Shown: positions 42,856-51,926, counted from the stretch's first letter. The stretch: DNA of 64,000 bases from Streptomyces parvulus (GCF_014648855.1 NZ_BMRX01000004.1:62001-126000); one strand, 5' to 3'. The notes: generated by a model not told the origin, from the sequence alone. Made by a program: numbers and translations.

Positions 42856-43881
42856 TTGCGCGTACTGCTGACCGGACACCAGGGCTATCTGGGCACCGTG
42901 ATGGCGCCCGTCCTCGAGGCCGCCGGGCACGAGGTCGTCGGTCTCGACGCCGGACTCTTCGCCGACTGCGTGCTGGGCCCGGCGCCGGCCGATCCTCCCG
43001 GGCACCGGGTGGACCTGCGGGACGTCACGGCGGAGCACGTGGCCGGGGTGGACGCCGTGATCCACCTGGCGGCGCTCTCCAACGACCCGCTGGGCTCCCT
43101 GGCGCCGGAACTCACCTACGACATCAACCACCACGCGTCCGTCCGGCTGGCCCGGCTGGCCCGCGACGCCGGGGTGCGGCGGTTCCTGTACGCCTCGACC
43201 TGCTCGGTGTACGGCGCGGCCGGCGGTGGCGACCTGGTGGGCGAGGACGCCCCGCTGCGCCCGGTGACGCCGTACGCGGAGTCCAAGGTGCGGGTGGAGG
43301 ACGAGCTGCACGCGCTGTCCGACGGCGACTTCAGCCCGGTGTACCTGCGCAACGCGACGGCCTTCGGGTTCTCGCCGCGGCTGCGCGCCGACATCGTGCT
43401 GAACAACCTGGTGGGCCACGCCCTGCTCTCCGGCGAGGTGCTGGTGCTCTCCGACGGCACCCCCTGGCGGCCGCTGGTGCACGCCGCCGACATCGCCCGC
43501 GCCTTCACGGCGGCGCTGACCGCGCCCCGCGAGGCGGTGCACGACCGGGCGTTCAACATCGGCAGCGAGGTCAACAACGTCACGGTGGCGGAGATCGCCG
43601 AGCAGGTCGCCGCGGCCGTACCGGGCTCGAAGGTGGTGATCACCGGGGAGACGGGTGCCGACCCGCGGTCCTACCGGGTGGACTTCTCCCGGTTCCGCGC
43701 GGCGGTGCCCGGCTTCGACTGCGAGTGGACGGTGAAGCAGGGCGCGCTCGAACTCGCCGACGCGTACCGGGCGCACGACCTGACCCGGGAGGGCTTCGAG
43801 CAGCGCTTCACCCGGCTGGCCGTGCTGCGCGCGGCCACGGACGCCGGCGCGGTGGACGAGACCCTGCGGCGGCGCGGATGA
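42856..43881 (+). CDS. NAD-dependent sugar epimerase (extended SDR)
   Basis: A 341-residue extended SDR. The cofactor loop TGHQGYLG lies at residues ~6-13, the active-site serine region is STCSVYG, and the YxxxK is in PYAESK. The nucleotide-sugar 4,6-dehydratases carry an Asp-Glu pair at the STDEVYG position. Here it reads STCSVYG, so a 4-epimerase or reductase is more likely than a dehydratase. RNATAFGFSPRLR is the substrate-binding stretch. The start is TTG 42856; the stop overlaps the DUF4910 gene by ATGA. No separate 4,6-dehydratase is seen in the locus. Confidence 0.88.
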   Translation: MRVLLTGHQGYLGTVMAPVLEAAGHEVVGLDAGLFADCVLGPAPADPPGHRVDLRDVTAEHVAGVDAVIHLAALSNDPLGSLAPELTYDINHHASVRLARLARDAGVRRFLYASTCSVYGAAGGGDLVGEDAPLRPVTPYAESKVRVEDELHALSDGDFSPVYLRNATAFGFSPRLRADIVLNNLVGHALLSGEVLVLSDGTPWRPLVHAADIARAFTAALTAPREAVHDRAFNIGSEVNNVTVAEIAEQVAAAVPGSKVVITGETGADPRSYRVDFSRFRAAVPGFDCEWTVKQGALELADAYRAHDLTREGFEQRFTRLAVLRAATDAGAVDETLRRRG

Positions 43882-45152
43882 CGGGGACCGGCGAGCGGAT
43901 GCACGCGCTGGTGGAGCGCCTGTACCCGCTGTGCCGGAGCATCACCGGCGACGGCGTGCGGGACACGCTGGCGATCGTGGACGAGTACGTTCCGCTACGG
44001 GTGCACGAGGTACCGACCGGGACGCGGGTGCTGGACTGGACGGTGCCGCAGGAGTGGAACGTCCGCGACGCGTACATCGCCGACGCGGACGGCCGCCGCG
44101 TCGTCGACTTCGCCGCGTCCAGCCTGCACGTGCTCGGCTACAGCGTGCCGGTGTCGGCGACGATGACGCTGGCCGAGCTGCGCCCGCACCTGCACACCCT
44201 GCCGGACCGTCCGGCCTGGGTGCCGTACCGCACCAGCTACTACGAGCGCGCCTGGGGCTTCTGCCTGGCCCAGGACACGCTGGACGCCATGCCGGAGGGC
44301 GAGTACGAGGTCCGCATCGACTCCACCCTCGCGGACGGCCACCTCACCTACGCCGAGCACGTGGTGCCCGGCCAGGTCACCGACGAGGTGATCGTCTCCT
44401 GTCACGTCTGCCACCCGTCGCTGGCCAACGACAACCTGGCCGGCGTCGCGGTGGCGGCGTTCCTGGCCCGGGGGCTGGCGGAGCGCACGCCGTACTACAC
44501 GTACCGGTTCATCTTCGCGCCCGGCACCATCGGGGCGATCACCTGGCTGGCCCGCAACGCGGAGCGGGTGGAGCGGGTCAGGCACGGTCTGGTGCTGGCC
44601 TGCGCGGGGGACCGGGGCGACCTCACGTACAAGCGGAGCCGGCGCGGCGACGCGGACATCGACCGGGTGATGCGGCACGTGCTGTCCGCCTCCCAACGCC
44701 CGCACCGCGTCACAGAGTTCACCCCGTACGGCTACGACGAGCGGCAGTACTGCTCGCCCGGCTTCGATCTCGGCGTGGGCTCCCTCACCCGCACCCCGTA
44801 CGCGGGCTATCCCGAGTACCACACCTCCGCGGACAACCCGGACTTCGTCTCCCCCCGGGCGATGGAGGACACGCTCGCCGTGTGCCGCGAGGCGTTCGCC
44901 GTGCTGGACCGCGACCGGCGGTACGTCAACCTCAGTCCCTACGGCGAACCGCAGCTGGGCCGGCGCGGACTGTACGACTCGCTGGGGGGACGCAGCGACG
45001 CCAAGCAGGCCCAGATGGCCATGCTCTGGGTGCTCAGCCTCGCCGACGGGGAGCACGGCCTGCTGGACGTGGCCGAGCGGTCCGGGCTGCCCTTCGAGAC
45101 CGTCGCCGACGCGGCCGAGGCCCTGCACGCCGCAGGGCTGCTCAAGGCGTGA
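43878..45152 (+). CDS. DUF4910 (aminopeptidase-like) polysaccharide-locus protein
   Basis: A 424-residue protein with an M28-like aminopeptidase core interrupted by a DUF2172 insertion (about residues 60-150) and a C-terminal winged-helix-like segment (~370-424). Metal-ligand candidates are H176 and H179 (SCHVCHP), D185 (LANDN), E in YDERQY and H in YHTSADN. The expected EE pair of M28 peptidases is replaced by GTIGAI, so classical peptidase activity is doubtful. Its recurrence beside CDP-sugar genes suggests hydrolysis or formation of an amide on a sugar nucleotide; I know of no proven reaction. ATGA overlap with the epimerase gene. Confidence 0.85.
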   Translation: MTGTGERMHALVERLYPLCRSITGDGVRDTLAIVDEYVPLRVHEVPTGTRVLDWTVPQEWNVRDAYIADADGRRVVDFAASSLHVLGYSVPVSATMTLAELRPHLHTLPDRPAWVPYRTSYYERAWGFCLAQDTLDAMPEGEYEVRIDSTLADGHLTYAEHVVPGQVTDEVIVSCHVCHPSLANDNLAGVAVAAFLARGLAERTPYYTYRFIFAPGTIGAITWLARNAERVERVRHGLVLACAGDRGDLTYKRSRRGDADIDRVMRHVLSASQRPHRVTEFTPYGYDERQYCSPGFDLGVGSLTRTPYAGYPEYHTSADNPDFVSPRAMEDTLAVCREAFAVLDRDRRYVNLSPYGEPQLGRRGLYDSLGGRSDAKQAQMAMLWVLSLADGEHGLLDVAERSGLPFETVADAAEALHAAGLLKA

Positions 45153-45157
45153 CGCCC

Positions 45158-46468
45158 ATGGCCACCGGAGGAGGGAAGACGACGGCCGCGGCGGACGGAA
45201 GCACGACCGCCCGCCGGACCGGCACGCGTGGCATGGCCGGGCGGCTGTCCTGGGGACTGGCCGACCAGGCGGCCTCCAGCATCTCCAACTTCGCGGTGGG
45301 GATCTACGTGGCCCGCTCGCTGGGGCTGACCGCGTTCGGCGTGTTCAGTCTGGCCTGGGTGACGTACGGCGTGGTGCTCAGCGTCTCCCGCGGGCTGGCC
45401 ACCGACCCGCTCGTGGTGCGCTTCAGCGGCGTGCCCGAGGGCGACTGGCGGGCGGCGGTGGTCCGGTCGTCGGGCACCGCGCTCGGTGTCGGCACCGCGG
45501 TCGGGGCGGTCTGCCTGGCGGTCGGGCTGGGGCTGGGCGGCCGGGTGGGGCCCGCGTTCGCCGGTCTGGGCGTCGTGCTGCCGGGGCTGCTGCTGCAGGA
45601 CGCCTGGCGGTACTCGTTCTTCGCCGCCGGGCAGGGACGCAAGGCGTTCGTGAACGACGTCGTGTGGGGAGTCGCCCTGGTCCCCGCGATGGTGGTCGCC
45701 GCGGGTGTGGGCAGCGTGACCGCCTTCGTGCTGGCCTGGGGGGTGTCCGCCGCGGTCGCCGCGGTGTACGGCTGCTTCCAGTCCGGCATCCGGCCGGGGC
45801 TCACCGGGGCACGCGAGTGGCTCCGCGACCACCGCGACCTCGGCTACCGGTACCTGGCCGAGAACGTCGGCGTCAGCGGCGCGAGCCAGCTGCGCGCCTA
45901 CGGGCTCGGCGTGATCGTCGGCGTCGGCGCGGTGGGGGTGATCCGGGGCGCCGAGCTGCTGCTCGGGCCGTTCCTCGCCGTGCTGATGGGGCTGTCCCTG
46001 GTCACCGTCGCGGAGGCGGCCCGGGTGCTGCGGCGGGACCCGCACCGGCTGGGCCGGTTCTGCCTCTTCCTGGGCGCGGGGCAGGCCGTCGCCGCGCTGC
46101 TCTGGGGTGCGGCGCTGCTGCTGGTGCCGGACCGGCTCGGCGAGCTGGTCCTCGGGGACGTGTGGTCCGCGTCGGCGGCGATCATCGTGCCGGTCACGCT
46201 CGGCGTCGCGGGCGCGGGCCTCGGCACCGGCGCGGCGGCCGGGCTGCGCGCACTCGCCGCGGCCCGGCGCAGCCTGCGCTGCCAGCTCTTCGCCTCCGCC
46301 TGCTATGTCGCCGGCGGCCTCGGCGGCGCGGTCGCGGGCGGCACCGCCGGCTCGGCCTGGGGCGTCGCCGGCGCGGCCGCCTGCGGCTCCGCCGTCTGGT
46401 GGCTGCAACTGCGGGCCGCGCTGCGCGAGCGCCACCGCCCAACCATCCGTGAAGTGAGGACGTCATGA
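45158..46468 (+). CDS. Polysaccharide flippase (Wzx-like, MOP superfamily)
   Basis: A 436-residue integral membrane protein with about 12 to 14 predicted helices. The N-terminal motif is WGLADQAASSISNFAVGIYVARSLG, and GVFSLAWVTYGVV follows. It should flip lipid-linked repeat units to the outer face. ATG 45158 is chosen; an in-frame GTG at 45149 overlaps the previous stop as GTGA and could be used instead. The end overlaps the GT2 gene by ATGA. The pairing of Wzx-type flippase with a Wzy-like protein makes the pathway Wzx/Wzy rather than ABC- or synthase-dependent. Confidence 0.88.
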   Translation: MATGGGKTTAAADGSTTARRTGTRGMAGRLSWGLADQAASSISNFAVGIYVARSLGLTAFGVFSLAWVTYGVVLSVSRGLATDPLVVRFSGVPEGDWRAAVVRSSGTALGVGTAVGAVCLAVGLGLGGRVGPAFAGLGVVLPGLLLQDAWRYSFFAAGQGRKAFVNDVVWGVALVPAMVVAAGVGSVTAFVLAWGVSAAVAAVYGCFQSGIRPGLTGAREWLRDHRDLGYRYLAENVGVSGASQLRAYGLGVIVGVGAVGVIRGAELLLGPFLAVLMGLSLVTVAEAARVLRRDPHRLGRFCLFLGAGQAVAALLWGAALLLVPDRLGELVLGDVWSASAAIIVPVTLGVAGAGLGTGAAAGLRALAAARRSLRCQLFASACYVAGGLGGAVAGGTAGSAWGVAGAAACGSAVWWLQLRAALRERHRPTIREVRTS

Positions 46469-47412
46469 CCGCCCATCCCCGGCTGAGCGTCGGCCTGCCC
46501 GTCTACAACGGCGAGGAGTACCTCGCCGAGTCCTTCGAGGCGCTGCTCGGCCAGACGTACGAGGACTTCGAACTGGTCGTCTCCGACAACGCGTCCACCG
46601 ACGGGACGCGGGACATCTGCCGCCGCTACGCGAAGCTCGACTCCCGCGTGCGGTACGTCCGGCTGTCCAGGAACATCGGCGCCGCGCCCAACCACAACCA
46701 CGTCTTCACCGAGTGCCGCGGCGAGTTGTTCAAGTGGGCCTCGCACGACGACCTGTACGCCCGCGACCTGCTGGCGCGCTGTGTCGAGGCGCTCGACGAG
46801 CGACCGGACGTGATCCTCGCGCACAGCGGCCAGGCGGTCGTCGACGGCGACGGCAAGGTGAAGGTCCCCTACGAGTACGGCCTCGCGACCGACTCGCCGC
46901 ACGCCCCGGAGCGGTTCCGCAGCCTGCTGTTCGAGCCCGGCGGCGACGACTTCTACGGTGTGATGCGGGCCGACGTGCTGCGCCGGGTCAAGCCCCACGA
47001 CAGCTACCACCACGCGGACCGCACGTTCGTCGCCGAGATCACCTTGCACGGCCCCTTCCACCAGGTGCCGGAACTGCTGTACTTCCGCCGCGACCACCCC
47101 ACCCGCGCGGAGCGGGCGAACCCCGGCAAGCGCGCCCGGTGCGTCAATCTGGACCCGCGCCGGGCGGGCCCGCTGCACCCGACGCCCCGGCTGCTGGCCG
47201 AGTACGTCGGGGGCTTCGTCGGGGCGATCCGGCGCGCCCCGCTGTCGGCGGCGGACCGGCGGGCCTGCTACGGCCACCTCGCCGCGTGGATGACGAGCCG
47301 CGTCCGGCCCGGTGCCGGGGAGCGGGTCGAGGACCGCGCCCCGGTCGACCCGGACCGGCTCACCGTGTCCGTCGACGCGCTCGTCGCCGGACGCGACGGG
47401 GGGCGGGCATGA
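46465..47412 (+). CDS. Glycosyltransferase, family 2
   Basis: A 315-residue GT-A enzyme. LSVGLPVYNGEEYL and VVSDNASTDGTRDICRRY form the nucleotide-binding half, and ASHDDLY is the metal-binding DxD-type motif. There is no membrane helix, so it acts on the cytoplasmic face on lipid-linked intermediates. Relatives act as capsular rhamnosyl- or galactosyltransferases, but the sugar cannot be assigned. ATGA overlaps on both sides. Confidence 0.92.
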   Translation: MTAHPRLSVGLPVYNGEEYLAESFEALLGQTYEDFELVVSDNASTDGTRDICRRYAKLDSRVRYVRLSRNIGAAPNHNHVFTECRGELFKWASHDDLYARDLLARCVEALDERPDVILAHSGQAVVDGDGKVKVPYEYGLATDSPHAPERFRSLLFEPGGDDFYGVMRADVLRRVKPHDSYHHADRTFVAEITLHGPFHQVPELLYFRRDHPTRAERANPGKRARCVNLDPRRAGPLHPTPRLLAEYVGGFVGAIRRAPLSAADRRACYGHLAAWMTSRVRPGAGERVEDRAPVDPDRLTVSVDALVAGRDGGRA

Positions 47413-48668
47413 CCTCCCCTCGCGAAAAGCCCTCCCGGCGTCTAATGCCCTTGCGTGTCGGCCTGTTCGGGCTGCTGGGCTCCGGCAACGTCGGCAACGA
47501 CGGCTCGCTCGAAGCCGTGCTCGGCCACCTGCGCGCCGAGTACCCGGGGGCCGTCGTGGACGCGATGTGCGGCGGTCCGGAGGAGGTGCGGGCCCGGTTC
47601 GGGATCCCCACGACGCGGCTCAACTGGTACAGCGGGGAGTACCGGACCGCGTCGCGTGCGGGCGCGATCCTGGCCAAGGCGGCGGGCAAGGTGGTCGACG
47701 CCGTCCGCACCGCGGCCTGGGTGCGCCGGCACGACGTCGTGATCGTGCCGGGCACCGGCGTCCTGGAGGCCACGCTGCCGCTGCGGCCGTGGGGCTTCCC
47801 GTACTCGCTGTTCCTGCTCTGCGCGGCCGGCCGGCTGACCGGCACCCGGGTCGCGCTGGTCGGCGTGGGCGCCGCGACGATCGGCCGCCGGGCGACCCGG
47901 ACCCTGACGTGCTGGTCGGCGCGGCTGGCCGCGTACCGCTCGTTCCGCGACGACCTGTCGCGCGACGCGATGCGGACGATGGGCGTGGACACGTCGCGGG
48001 ACGAGGTCTACGAGGACCTCGCCTTCTCCCTTCCGGCCCCTGCGGCGGGCGGCGCCCCGGTTCCCCGGGACACGGTCTGCGTCGGTGTCATGGCCTTCTA
48101 CGGCGGCAACGACGACCGCGCCCGGGGCGACGAGATCCACCGGCGCTACCTCGACGGGACGACCCGGTTCGTCCGCGCGCTGGCCGAAGAGGGCAGACGG
48201 GTCCGGCTGCTCACCGGCGACGACATCGACCGGCCGGTGGTCGAGGCGATCCTGGACGCGGTGGACTCGCCGCTGGTCACCGCGGCCGAGACCGACTCCC
48301 TGGCCGACCTGATGAGGGAGACGGCGGCCGCCGGGACGGTGGTGGCCACCCGGTACCACAACCTGGTGTGCGCGCTGAAGGCCGGGACGCCGACGCTCGC
48401 GCTCAGCTATTCGGCCAAGAGCGACACGCTCATGGCCCGAATGGGGCTGGCCGCCTTCCGCCACTCGGCTCGCGAGGTCGACCCCGACCGGCTGCTGGAG
48501 CAGTTCCGGGAGCTGGAGAAGCGCTCGGCCCAGCTGCGGCCGGTCCTCGCCGAACGGAACGCGGCGGCCGCCCGGCGACTGGAGCGGCAGTTCAGCGCCC
48601 TGATCCCGGTCCTGTCCCCCGGGGCCGGTCGCACCGACGCCGTCACCACCCGACAGGAGACGTCATGA
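47409..48668 (+). CDS. Polysaccharide pyruvyl transferase
   Basis: A 419-residue protein of the PF04230 family, which adds a ketal-linked pyruvate from phosphoenolpyruvate to a hexose. It has two GT-B-like halves. GLFGLLGSGNVGNDGSLEAVL is the N-terminal signature, RYHNLVCALKAGTPTLALSYSAKSD the C-terminal one, with the catalytic Arg/His in ATRYHN. Pyruvylation gives an extra negative charge. It sits between the GT2 and epimerase genes with ATGA overlaps. Confidence 0.9.
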   Translation: MTSPREKPSRRLMPLRVGLFGLLGSGNVGNDGSLEAVLGHLRAEYPGAVVDAMCGGPEEVRARFGIPTTRLNWYSGEYRTASRAGAILAKAAGKVVDAVRTAAWVRRHDVVIVPGTGVLEATLPLRPWGFPYSLFLLCAAGRLTGTRVALVGVGAATIGRRATRTLTCWSARLAAYRSFRDDLSRDAMRTMGVDTSRDEVYEDLAFSLPAPAAGGAPVPRDTVCVGVMAFYGGNDDRARGDEIHRRYLDGTTRFVRALAEEGRRVRLLTGDDIDRPVVEAILDAVDSPLVTAAETDSLADLMRETAAAGTVVATRYHNLVCALKAGTPTLALSYSAKSDTLMARMGLAAFRHSAREVDPDRLLEQFRELEKRSAQLRPVLAERNAAAARRLERQFSALIPVLSPGAGRTDAVTTRQETS

Positions 48669-49216
48669 AGGCCACCGCGGTGCCGGAGATCGCCGGCGCC
48701 CACCTCTTCGAGCCGGTTCCGCACGCCGACGAACGCGGCTTCTTCTGCCGGACGTTCGACGCCGAGGTGGTCCGCTCGGTCGGGCTCGACCCGGACGCGT
48801 TCGTCCAGGACAGCGTCTCCCGCTCGCGCCGGGGCGTGCTGCGCGGGCTGCACCTGCGCTCCGGTGCCGGCGAGGCCAAGCTCGTGCGCTGCTCGTACGG
48901 GCGGATCTTCGACGTCGTGGTCGACCTGCGCGGCGACTCCCCGACCTACCGCAACGTGGCCACCTTCGAGCTGTCCGGCGAGACCCAGGCGACCCTCTAC
49001 ATCCCGGCGGGCTGCGCGCACGGCTTCCAGGCGCTGACCGACACCGCCGACACCTCGTACCGCATCGACCGCCCGCACGACCCGGCCGAGGACGTGACGA
49101 TCGCCTTCGACGATCCCGAACTGGGCATCCCCTGGCCGCTGCCGCCCGCCCTGACGTCCCGGCGGGACCGGGAGGCGCCGGGGCTCGCCGAGGTCCTGAA
49201 GCAGAGAGAGAGCTGA
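48665..49216 (+). CDS. rfbC: dTDP/CDP-4-keto-sugar 3,5-epimerase (RmlC-like)
   Basis: A 183-residue cupin epimerase. The catalytic His lies in RGLHLR, followed by EAKLVRCSYGRIFDVVVDLRGDSPTY and IPAGCAHGFQAL. The region that carries the active-site tyrosine in RmlC (YKxTxYY-like) reads YRIDRPH here, so the usual second Tyr is replaced by His. This may mark a 3-epimerase or a different product. No dTDP-rhamnose enzymes (RmlA, B, D) are in the locus, so it probably acts on the CDP-sugar made by the RfbF-like enzyme. ATGA overlap upstream, GTG of the next gene directly after the stop. Confidence 0.85.
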   Translation: MKATAVPEIAGAHLFEPVPHADERGFFCRTFDAEVVRSVGLDPDAFVQDSVSRSRRGVLRGLHLRSGAGEAKLVRCSYGRIFDVVVDLRGDSPTYRNVATFELSGETQATLYIPAGCAHGFQALTDTADTSYRIDRPHDPAEDVTIAFDDPELGIPWPLPPALTSRRDREAPGLAEVLKQRES

Positions 49217-50566
49217 GTGCGCGTGGAGACCGAAGAGGCCCGTGAGGCGGCCGAGTTCACCCTGCCCCGGTCGCGGCTGGCGAACGAGCGGCTGCACGCC
49301 ATGGTCCCCGGTGGCGCCCACACCTACGCCAAGGGCGACGACCAGTACCCCGAGGACCTGGCCCCCGTCATCAGTCACGGCCGCGGCGCCCACGTGTGGG
49401 ACGTCGACGGCAACCGCTACGTCGAGTACGGCTCCGGTCTGCGGTCGGTGAGTCTCGGCCACGCCCATCCGCGAGTCGTCGAGGCGGTGCGGCGGGAACT
49501 CGACCGCGGCAGCAACTTCGTGCGCCCGTCCGTGGTGGAGGTCGAGGCGGCGGAGCGCTTCCTGGCCACCGTGCCGACCGCGGAGATGGTGAAGTTCGCG
49601 AAGAACGGCTCCGACGTCACCACCGCCGCGGTACGCCTGGCCCGCGCCGTCACCGGACGCGTCCGCGTGGCCATTTGCGGCGACCATCCGTTCTACTCCG
49701 TCGACGACTGGTTCATCGGCACCACGCCCATGCCGGCCGGCGTCCCGGCGGCGACCACCGACCTCACCGTGGCGTTCCCGTACGGCGACCTGGCCGCCAC
49801 CGAGGACCTGCTCACCCGGTACCGGGGCGAGGTCGCCTGCCTGATCCTCGAACCGGCCACCCAGGAGGAGCCGCCGCCCGGCTACCTCGCCGGTCTGCGG
49901 GAGCTGGCCGACCGGCACGGCTGCCTGCTGGTCTTCGACGAGATGATCACCGGTTTCCGCTGGTCCGAGGCGGGCGCGCAGGGCCTGTACGGCGTCGTCC
50001 CCGACCTCTCGACGTTCGGCAAGGCGCTGGGCAACGGCTGTGCCGTGTCCGCGCTGGCCGGGCGGCGCGAGGTGATGGAGCGGGGCGGGCTGCGGCACTC
50101 CGGCGAGCGGGTGTTCCTGCTGTCCACCACGCACGGGGCGGAGACGCACTCGCTGGCGGCGGCGATGGCCGTGCAGACCACGTATGCCGAGGAGGGTGTC
50201 ACGGCCCGCCTGCACGCGCTCGGCGAGCGGCTGGCCGCCGGGGTGCGCGAGGCGGCGGCGGTCATGGGCGTGGGCGAGCACGTCGTCGTCCGGGGCCGGG
50301 CCAGCAACCTGGTCTTCGCCACGCTCGACGAGCACGGCAGGCCCTCGCAGGAGTACCGCACGCTCTTCCTGCGCCGGCTCCTGGCGGGCGGGGTGCTCGC
50401 CCCGTCGTTCGTGGTGAGCAGCGCGCTCACGGACGCCGACGTCGATCACACGGTGGACGTGGTGGCGCAGGCGTGCGCGGTGTACCGCAAGGCACTGGAC
50501 GCCGGCGATCCCGCTCCGTGGGCGGCGGGGCGCCCGGTGAGGCCGGTGTTCCGCCGGTACGTGTGA
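49217..50566 (+). CDS. Class III aminotransferase (glutamate-1-semialdehyde aminomutase-like)
   Basis: A 449-residue PLP enzyme of fold type I. PGGAHTYAKGDDQYPED is the GSA-aminomutase-like start, FAKNGSDVTTAAVRLAR binds phosphate, FDEMITGFR holds the cofactor Asp, and STFGKALGNG carries the Schiff-base lysine K269. Members in polysaccharide loci are not haem enzymes. They are thought to transaminate keto groups, here possibly of the CDP-sugar. GTG 49217 follows the previous stop with a GAGAGAG site. It is the last gene of the locus. No terminator follows: the next gene is convergent, seven bases away. Confidence 0.9.
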   Translation: MRVETEEAREAAEFTLPRSRLANERLHAMVPGGAHTYAKGDDQYPEDLAPVISHGRGAHVWDVDGNRYVEYGSGLRSVSLGHAHPRVVEAVRRELDRGSNFVRPSVVEVEAAERFLATVPTAEMVKFAKNGSDVTTAAVRLARAVTGRVRVAICGDHPFYSVDDWFIGTTPMPAGVPAATTDLTVAFPYGDLAATEDLLTRYRGEVACLILEPATQEEPPPGYLAGLRELADRHGCLLVFDEMITGFRWSEAGAQGLYGVVPDLSTFGKALGNGCAVSALAGRREVMERGGLRHSGERVFLLSTTHGAETHSLAAAMAVQTTYAEEGVTARLHALGERLAAGVREAAAVMGVGEHVVVRGRASNLVFATLDEHGRPSQEYRTLFLRRLLAGGVLAPSFVVSSALTDADVDHTVDVVAQACAVYRKALDAGDPAPWAAGRPVRPVFRRYV

Positions 50567-50573
50567 CGCCGCG

Positions 50574-51254
50574 TCAGCGGGGGCCCGGCGGAGTCGCGTC
50601 GACGGAACGGCGGGCCTGCCGGTCCGCCGTCCGGTCGAGCAGCCACGCGGTCGCCGGGGTGACCGCCAGCGCCGTGCACCAGCCGCCGAGCGCGTCGGTC
50701 GGGTAGTGGGCGCCCAGGACGACCTGGGCCCATCCCATCGCGGCGCCGGCGGCCGTCGGCGCGCCGAGGACGAGCGCCGGGCCGTACGCCCGGCCGGGGC
50801 CGGTCCGGCCGGTCGCGAGCAGCGCGACGGCCAGGGCGAACGCCGTGAGGAAGGCGGTGTGCCCGCTCGGGAAGGAGAGGCTGCCGTCGTGGATGGTGCG
50901 TCCCACCAGGGGTTTGAGGAGTTTCGTCGCCGCCACGGCGAGAGCGGGTCCCAGCACGACGAGCAGCGCCGCGCGGGGCCGTCGCACCACCAGGGCGCCC
51001 GCCGCCGCGGCCGCCACCAGCAACGCCGCTCCCCCGGGCTCCCCGAGGAAGTCCACGCCCAGGGCGACGTCCCGCCACGCCGGTCCGGTGTCCTCGGCCG
51101 CCGCACCGATCCTCCGGTCCGGCGCGCCGGGCCGGCTGCCGCCGGCGTACAGGCCCGCGAGCGCCACGACCACCAGCGCGGCGAGGACCGCCACCAGGCC
51201 CAGCCATGCGCGCCGCCCCTGCGGCAGCACGGCGCTCCCCCTCTCGCCCGTCAC
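50574..51254 (-). CDS. PAP2-family phosphatase
   Basis: A 226-residue membrane phosphatase with about five helices. The phosphatase signature is split as KLLKPLVGR (KxxxxxxR), PSGHT and GAHYPTD, with the two catalytic histidines in PSGH and GAHYPTD. The Arg of the first motif is followed by Thr rather than Pro. Related enzymes dephosphorylate undecaprenyl pyrophosphate or phosphatidic acid, so it could recycle the lipid carrier used by the neighbouring locus. GTG 51254 has GGTGGGG just upstream; an in-frame GTG at 51302 would overlap the divergent reductase gene and is less likely. Confidence 0.85.
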   Translation of the reverse strand: MTGERGSAVLPQGRRAWLGLVAVLAALVVVALAGLYAGGSRPGAPDRRIGAAAEDTGPAWRDVALGVDFLGEPGGAALLVAAAAAGALVVRRPRAALLVVLGPALAVAATKLLKPLVGRTIHDGSLSFPSGHTAFLTAFALAVALLATGRTGPGRAYGPALVLGAPTAAGAAMGWAQVVLGAHYPTDALGGWCTALAVTPATAWLLDRTADRQARRSVDATPPGPR

Positions 51255-51292
51255 CGCCCCACCCGTGCGCCACCGAGCGCTAATCTGGCGAA

Positions 51293-51841
51293 ATGCGCCC
51301 ACTGCGGTACTCCATCAACCTCACGCTGGACGGCTGCTGCGATCACCGCGCCATCGTCCCCTACGAAGCCATGCACCGTCACCACACCGAGAACATCGCC
51401 CGGGCCGACGCCCTCCTTTTCGGCCGGACGACGTACCGCATGATGGAGGAGGCGTGGCGGCCGCCGATGCCGCCCGGGCCCCGCCCCGACTGGACGGAGC
51501 CGTTCGCGCGGACGATCGACGCAGCGAAGAAGTACGTCGTGTCGAGCACCCTGGAGCAGGTCGACTGGAACGCGGAACTCGTCCGCGGCGATCTGGCCGA
51601 GGCCGTCCGGCGGCTCAAGGCGGAGCCCGGCGACGGGCTGTTCACGGGTGGGGTGACGCTGCCGATGGCCCTGACGGAACTGGGCCTGATCGACGAGTAC
51701 GAGTTCGTGGTCCATCCCAGGATCGCGGGCCACGGGCCGACGCTGTTCGCGGGACTGTCGAAGCACGTCGATCTGAGGCCCGTGGGCCGGACGGAGTTCG
51801 AGTCGGGGGCGGTGGCGACGCGGTACGTGCCGAAGCGGTGA
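51293..51841 (+). CDS. Dihydrofolate reductase / RibD C-terminal domain protein
   Basis: A 182-residue protein of the RibD_C/DHFR-like reductase fold, common in Streptomyces. Motifs are YSINLTLDGCCDH near the N-terminus, LLFGRTTYRMM, KYVVSS, FTGGVTLPMALTELGLIDEY and PTLF. NADPH would bind at the TGG loop. It is not the essential folate enzyme: catalytic residues of true DHFR are absent. Substrate unknown. It is divergent from the PAP2 gene with 38 bases between the chosen starts and ends before a strong bidirectional hairpin. Confidence 0.85.
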   Translation: MRPLRYSINLTLDGCCDHRAIVPYEAMHRHHTENIARADALLFGRTTYRMMEEAWRPPMPPGPRPDWTEPFARTIDAAKKYVVSSTLEQVDWNAELVRGDLAEAVRRLKAEPGDGLFTGGVTLPMALTELGLIDEYEFVVHPRIAGHGPTLFAGLSKHVDLRPVGRTEFESGAVATRYVPKR

Positions 51842-51868
51842 TCCGGCCGGCCCCTCGCCCGCCCGTCG

Positions 51869-51921
51869 CCGGGACGGTGGGCCCCGTCGCCCGTGCGAGG
51901 CGAGCGGGGCCCACGTCCCGG
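51869..51921. terminator. Long bidirectional terminator
   Basis: Three nested stems pair: 51869-51875 with 51915-51921, 51877-51886 with 51905-51914 and 51887-51891 with 51899-51903. That is 22 pairs with single-base bulges. It sits between convergent genes ending at 51841 and 51927. Confidence 0.8.
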
Positions 51922-51926
51922 GCGGG

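Noticed and set aside
48665..49216. dTDP-rhamnose pathway
   Set aside because: RmlA, RmlB and RmlD are not in the window; the RmlC-like enzyme sits with an RfbF-like cytidylyltransferase instead.
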